Under the pieces are notes generated by a model. The model had not been told where the DNA came from and did not search any database. It saw only the letters and a list, made by a program, of their open reading frames with translations. From Streptomyces katrae (lineage in GTDB: Bacteria > Actinomycetota > Actinomycetes > Streptomycetales > Streptomycetaceae), in contig NZ_JZWV01000185.1 of assembly GCF_000966975.1 (NCBI RefSeq), forward strand, positions 1 to 8,924: a DNA stretch of 8,924 bases, written 5' to 3'. Position 1 is the stretch's first letter; each line of letters starts with the position of its first letter. A program made the position numbers and the translations under genes. This document shows, in pieces, positions 5,502-8,924 of this stretch.

Positions 5502-8048
5502 TCAGGTCACCGCGGACGTCGGCATCTCCGGCGACACCGGAGGGCCGTCCCCCGCCACGGGGAGGGTGAGGACCATGGTGAGGCCGCCGCCGGGGGTGTC
5601 CTCCGCCGCGAGGGTGCCTCCGATGGCCTCGGTGAAGCCGCGTGCGACGGCGAGACCCAGGCCGACGCCTGCGCCGCGCGGGGCGTCCCCGTGGCGCTGG
5701 AAGGGCTCGAAGATGCGGTTCTTGGCCTCGTCGGGGACGCCGGGGCCCCGGTCGACGACCCGGAGTTCCACCCGGTTCCCCAGGGCGCTCGCGGAGACGT
5801 TGACGGGCTGGCCGTGGGGGCTGTACTTGACGGCGTTCTCGACGATGTTGGCGACGGCCCGTTCCAGCAGGCCCCGGTCGACGGCGACCATCGGGAGCGT
5901 CTCGGGGATGTCCAGGCCGACGCTGTCCTCCGGTACACCGCCCAGGGCCATGGGGACGACCTCGTCGAGGTCGGTCTCCCGGATGAGCGGGACGACGGTG
6001 CCGGTGTTGAGGCGCGACATGTCGAGGAGGTTGCCGATCAGGGCGGCGAGGCGGTCGGCGCCGTCCTCGATGCCTTCGAGCAGTTCGGCCTTGTCCTCCT
6101 CGGACCATTCGACGTCGTCGGAGCGCAGCGAGGTGACGGAGGCCTTGATGCCGGCGAGCGGGGTGCGCAGGTCGTGGCTGACGGCGGCGAGCAGGGCCGT
6201 GCGGATGCGGTTGGCCTCGGCCAGCCGGCGCGATTTCTCCGCCTCGTCGACGAGGCGCTGGCGGTCGAGTACGACGGCCGCCTGAGCGGCGAAGGCGCCC
6301 AGGACGCGGCGGTCCTCGGCGGGCAGGACCCGGCCGGCCAGGGCGAGCGCCATGTTGTCGCCTATCGGGAGGTCGACGTCCGCGTCCTCGGGCCGGCTGA
6401 TGGGGCCGGTGCCGACGGACGCCGCCGTCGTCCATGGCTCGACCTCACTGGTGCGTTCCAGGAGGACGACCGACTGCATGGCGAAGGTCTCGCGCAGTCG
6501 TTCGAGCAGGGCGTCGAGGGAGTCCTCGCCGCGCAGGACGCTGCCGGCGAGGAAGGAGAGGATCTCGGACTCGGCGCGCAGGCGGGCGGCCTGGTGGGTG
6601 CGCCGGGCGGCGAGGTCGACCACGGAGGCCACGGACACCGCCACGCCGACGAAGATCGCGATGGCGACGATGTTCTTGGGGTCGGAGACGGTGAACTCGT
6701 GCAGCGGCGGGGTGAAGTAGTAGTTCAGCAGCAGGGACCCGAACGCCGCGGAGGCGAGCGCGGGCAGGAGCCCGCCGAGCAGCGCCGCCGCCACGGTGAA
6801 GGTGAGGAAGAGCAGCATGTCGTTCGCGAGCCCGAGTTCGGGGACGAACTGGCTCAGCAGGACGGCGAGCACGGCGGGGCCGGCGATGCCGGCGGCCCAG
6901 CCCCAGATGATGCGGGAGCGGCTGAGGCGCGCGCCCCGGGCGACGGGCAGCCCGCGGCGGCCCTTGGCGGCCTCGTCGTGGGTGACGATGTGGACGTCGA
7001 GGTCCGGGCCGGATTCGCGGGCGACGGTGGCGCTGACGCCGGGGCTGAAGACGGACTGCCAGGAGCGGCGCCGGCTCACCCCGAGCACGATCTGCGTGGC
7101 GTTGACCCCTCGGGCGAACTCCAGCAGCGCGTCCGGAACGTTGTCGCCTATGACGTGGTGGAAGGTGCCGCCGAGGTCCTCGACCAGGGTCCGCTGGACG
7201 GCGAGTTCCTTGGGCGAGGCGGAGGTGAGGCCGTCGCTGGCGGCGATGTAGACGGCGAGCACCTCGCCGCCGGCGCCCTTCTCGGCGAGCCGGGCGGCGC
7301 GGCGGATGAGGGTGCGGCCTTCGGGGCCGCCGGTGATGCCGACGACGATGCGCTCGCGGGCCTGCCAGGTGGAGCGGATGTTGTGCTCGCCCCGGTACTC
7401 CTGGAGGTACTCGTCGACCCGGTCGGCCACCCACAGCAGCGCGAGCTCGCGCAGCGCGGTCAGGTTCCCGGGCCGGAAGTAGTTGGAGAGGGCCGCGTCG
7501 ACCTTGTCCGGCTTGTAGACGTTGCCGTGGGCCATCCGGCGCCGCAGGGCCTGCGGGGACATGTCGACGAGCTCGATCTGGTCGGCCCGGCGGGCGACCT
7601 CGTCGGGGACGGTCTCGCGCTGGCGGACCCCGGTGATCGTCTCGACCACGTCCCCCAGGGATTCCAGGTGCTGGATGTTGACGGTCGAGACGACGTCGAT
7701 GCCGGCCTGGAGGAGTTCCTCGACGTCCTGCCACCGCTTGGCGTTGCGCGAGCCGGGCACGTTGGTGTGCGCGAGTTCGTCGACCAGGACGACGGCGGGG
7801 CGCCGGGCGAGGATCGCGTCGACGTCCATCTCGGTGAACGTGGAGCCGCGGTAGTCCAGTTCGCGCCGCTCGATGAGTTCGAGGCCGTGCAGCATGACCT
7901 CGGTCCGCGGCCGGTTGTGGTGCTCGACGAAGCCGACGACGCAGTCGGTGCCCCGCTCGACCCGGCGGTGGGCCTCGGAGAGCATCGCGTACGTCTTGCC
8001 GACGCCCGGTGCCGCGCCGAGGTAGATGCGGAGCTTGCCGCGTCCCAT
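5502..8048 (-). CDS. kdpD: Osmosensitive potassium-channel sensor histidine kinase KdpD, full length
   Basis: This is an 848-residue sensor kinase that in the known system detects low potassium or turgor and phosphorylates KdpE to induce kdpFABC. The N-terminal KdpD domain (about 4-212) has Walker A GAAPGVGKT (11-19) and Walker B VVLVDELAHTN (86-96). A USP-like domain spans about 232-357 (RIVVGITGG ... VLGVSRRRSW). The DUF4118 membrane part (about 378-482) holds four helices, with NYYFTPPLHEFTV before the last one. A GAF-like stretch (about 495-600) follows. The kinase core has AVSHDLRTP (His625), an N box ANIVENAVKYSPHG (Asn738), a G1 box DRGPGVP and a G2 box GVGLGLA. Every motif is intact, so it should be functional. 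ATG 8048 starts the protein immediately before the KdpD domain, as in other family members; the ribosome site is a modest GAAGAAGAG. No kdpE is adjacent within the window. Confidence 0.97.
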   Translation of the reverse strand: MGRGKLRIYLGAAPGVGKTYAMLSEAHRRVERGTDCVVGFVEHHNRPRTEVMLHGLELIERRELDYRGSTFTEMDVDAILARRPAVVLVDELAHTNVPGSRNAKRWQDVEELLQAGIDVVSTVNIQHLESLGDVVETITGVRQRETVPDEVARRADQIELVDMSPQALRRRMAHGNVYKPDKVDAALSNYFRPGNLTALRELALLWVADRVDEYLQEYRGEHNIRSTWQARERIVVGITGGPEGRTLIRRAARLAEKGAGGEVLAVYIAASDGLTSASPKELAVQRTLVEDLGGTFHHVIGDNVPDALLEFARGVNATQIVLGVSRRRSWQSVFSPGVSATVARESGPDLDVHIVTHDEAAKGRRGLPVARGARLSRSRIIWGWAAGIAGPAVLAVLLSQFVPELGLANDMLLFLTFTVAAALLGGLLPALASAAFGSLLLNYYFTPPLHEFTVSDPKNIVAIAIFVGVAVSVASVVDLAARRTHQAARLRAESEILSFLAGSVLRGEDSLDALLERLRETFAMQSVVLLERTSEVEPWTTAASVGTGPISRPEDADVDLPIGDNMALALAGRVLPAEDRRVLGAFAAQAAVVLDRQRLVDEAEKSRRLAEANRIRTALLAAVSHDLRTPLAGIKASVTSLRSDDVEWSEEDKAELLEGIEDGADRLAALIGNLLDMSRLNTGTVVPLIRETDLDEVVPMALGGVPEDSVGLDIPETLPMVAVDRGLLERAVANIVENAVKYSPHGQPVNVSASALGNRVELRVVDRGPGVPDEAKNRIFEPFQRHGDAPRGAGVGLGLAVARGFTEAIGGTLAAEDTPGGGLTMVLTLPVAGDGPPVSPEMPTSAVT

Positions 8049-8154
8049 GTTCAGACTCTTCTTCTGTGGTGTGACGAGCGGGCGGATGATCAGGGTTCGA
8101 AGCGGTATCCCATGCCCGGTTCGGTGAAGCTCCTGAGCGAAGTGGAAGCAATGA

Positions 8155-8211
8155 ATCGGCCAGATGGCCGATGACGAGACAACCGTGTCCTCATCCCGGC
8201 GTTAAGACGCC
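8155..8211 (-). promoter_or_regulatory. Cluster of inverted repeats upstream of kdpD
   Basis: Three dyads lie in tandem in the 233-bp gap (8049-8281) before kdpD. The first is a perfect 8-bp pair around 2 bases, ATCGGCCAGATGGCCGAT (8155-8172). The second is an imperfect one, GATGA...GACA with TGTC...TCATC (8170-8195). The third is a perfect 5-bp pair, GGCGT-TAAG-ACGCC (8198-8211). The first lies 107 bases ahead of the kdpD start and has the form of an operator. No convincing -10/-35 pair could be assigned around them. Confidence 0.4.
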
Positions 8212-8212
8212 T

Positions 8213-8250
8213 TGACGGTGTCCATACGGGCGAGGGGGAACTCTTGACGC
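8213..8250 (-). promoter_or_regulatory. CGTCAA elements upstream of kdpD resembling the kdpF boxes
   Basis: On the minus strand GCGTCAAGAG (8250-8241) and CCGTCAAGGC (8218-8209) resemble the box CCGTCAAAGTC upstream of kdpF. Their spacing is 32 bp, close to but not exactly three 11-bp turns, and no intermediate copies are recognisable. They could be a weaker site for the same regulator. Confidence 0.3.
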
Positions 8251-8275
8251 CTCCCTAACGCGAGGGGACGGGAGG
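8249..8275 (-). terminator. Weak hairpin after the DUF4118 gene
   Basis: CCTCCC (8250-8255) pairs with GGGAGG (8270-8275) around a 14-base loop, starting 6 bases past the stop of the DUF4118 gene. The short stem, large loop and lack of a U-tract make this a weak terminator call. Confidence 0.2.
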
Positions 8276-8281
8276 GCCCGG

Positions 8282-8924
8282 TCAGCCCAGGCGGTCCAGG
8301 CCGGCCGTGTCCAGGGCGGATCCGGCCTGCGCGGCCAGGGCGACGGCCACCAGGCGGTCCTGCTCCGGGGGGAGCGGGCCGGGAAGGGGGTCCAGCAGGA
8401 AGCGGCCGTAGTAGTGTCCGCCGCCCACGACCCGCAGCTCGGTCTCGTCGTCCGGCCAGTCCGCGTACTCGGTCACCCGGTCCGGGCGGCGCAGCCACAC
8501 GCCACCGTCGTGTTCCAGGCGCGGCAGGCCGCCCATCAGGTTCCCGTACTCGAAGCGACAGCCGCGCAGGCCGAGCAGACCGACGAGCTCCCTGCGCACG
8601 TACTCGACGACCGCCTCCGGCGAGCGGCCGTCCTCGGCCAGCCGGGCGGTGCCCCGGAGGCTCGCCAGACGGGCGGCGTCGGTGATCACGGTGGTCTGCA
8701 ATCGGCGGGCGCGCACCGACAGCTGGGAGACGATCAGGCCGACGACGAGCAGCAGGACGGCCGTCTCGACGTCCTGGCGGCCGGTGATCGTGAACCGTTG
8801 GTAGGGCACGGTCAGGAAGAAGTCGAACCAGGCGGCCGCCGACAGCGCGGCCACCGCTCCGGCGGTCCGCGTACCGGTGGCGGCCACCGCGACCACCGCG
8901 ACGACGAGGATCAGGGCCGCGTTC
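8282..8924 (-). CDS. DUF4118 (KdpD-type membrane domain) protein without kinase domain, 5' end outside window
   Basis: 213 residues are visible and the frame is open to the window edge, so the N-terminus is missing. A GTG at 8896 is inside a membrane helix and is unlikely to be the start. The visible part begins with LILVVAVVAVAATGTRTAGAV, then AAWFDFFLTVPYQRFTI and VETAVLLLVVGLIVSQLSVRARR, the second half of a DUF4118 four-helix unit as found in KdpD. Next come a helical linker (QTTVITDAARLASLRGTARL) and a GAF-like domain (about visible residues 105-205). The protein then stops: there is no His box or ATPase domain. It is therefore a sensor-like membrane protein that cannot signal as a kinase by itself. 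It lies upstream of kdpD on the same strand, 233 bases away, and might feed into KdpD or have descended from a KdpD copy. Domain assignment is good, role inferred. Confidence 0.85.
   Translation of the reverse strand, partial: NAALILVVAVVAVAATGTRTAGAVAALSAAAWFDFFLTVPYQRFTITGRQDVETAVLLLVVGLIVSQLSVRARRLQTTVITDAARLASLRGTARLAEDGRSPEAVVEYVRRELVGLLGLRGCRFEYGNLMGGLPRLEHDGGVWLRRPDRVTEYADWPDDETELRVVGGGHYYGRFLLDPLPGPLPPEQDRLVAVALAAQAGSALDTAGLDRLG

Noticed and set aside
4531..6435. A 634-codon minus-strand frame fusing sequence within kdpD to the membrane protein
   Set aside because: The upstream part is Arg/Pro-rich shadow sequence in another frame of kdpD; the supported starts are 5217 or 5091.
5445..8174. 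A 909-codon open frame on the plus strand opposite kdpD
   Set aside because: It is rich in Gly/Asp/Glu/Ala low-complexity runs and has no recognisable domain, while the minus strand here encodes every KdpD motif. It is a by-product of high GC.
1..8924. tRNA, rRNA, CRISPR array, transposase or insertion-sequence ends
   Set aside because: No sequence resembling any of these was seen on either strand.

Overview
The window is very GC-rich, with strong third-position GC, GTG starts, short intergenic gaps and protein families typical of high-GC actinomycetes. A Streptomyces or close relative is most likely. This is an inference from composition and protein style; no database search was possible. 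The gene set (histidine kinases, CBS-BON protein, cyclic-nucleotide-type sensor, SHOCT and SPFH proteins, KdpD) looks like a stress, dormancy or ion-homeostasis neighbourhood rather than core housekeeping.

Left part (1-2400): the 3' end of a two-component sensor histidine kinase reads rightward and stops inside the same CTAG that ends a leftward CBS-BON gene. That gene forms a two-gene unit with an upstream cyclic-nucleotide-binding-fold protein that has no DNA-binding domain. A 181-bp divergent gap carrying GC-rich GGGCC/GGCCC dyads separates this unit from a small rightward membrane protein with a SHOCT tail.

Centre (2400-4530): a well-formed promoter (TTGACG, 17 bp, TAGCGT) drives an SPFH/band-7 protein. 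That gene overlaps by 4 bases a NAD-kinase-like gene whose GGDG motif reads GQDG. The pair ends in a convergent gap with a dyad.

Right part (4531-8924), all leftward: the 3' part of a DUF4118 membrane protein without a kinase domain, then a 233-bp gap full of dyads, then full-length KdpD (848 aa), then a hairpin, then a 31-residue KdpF, and only 2 bases later a gene for an unrecognised two-helix membrane protein. kdpA, kdpB and kdpC do not follow kdpF, and no kdpE is in the window. Two separate blocks of CCGTCA-like direct repeats, each in strict 11-bp phase, sit upstream of kdpF and just upstream of an internal start of the membrane-protein gene. Related CGTCAA elements lie upstream of kdpD. 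An OmpR/KdpE-type response regulator is the natural candidate to bind them.

The best candidate for something undescribed is this rewired Kdp locus: a complete KdpD sensor and a lone KdpF, the usual pump genes absent, and a small membrane protein in their place under apparently matching phased operators. The SPFH/NAD-kinase-like coupled pair is the second point of interest.
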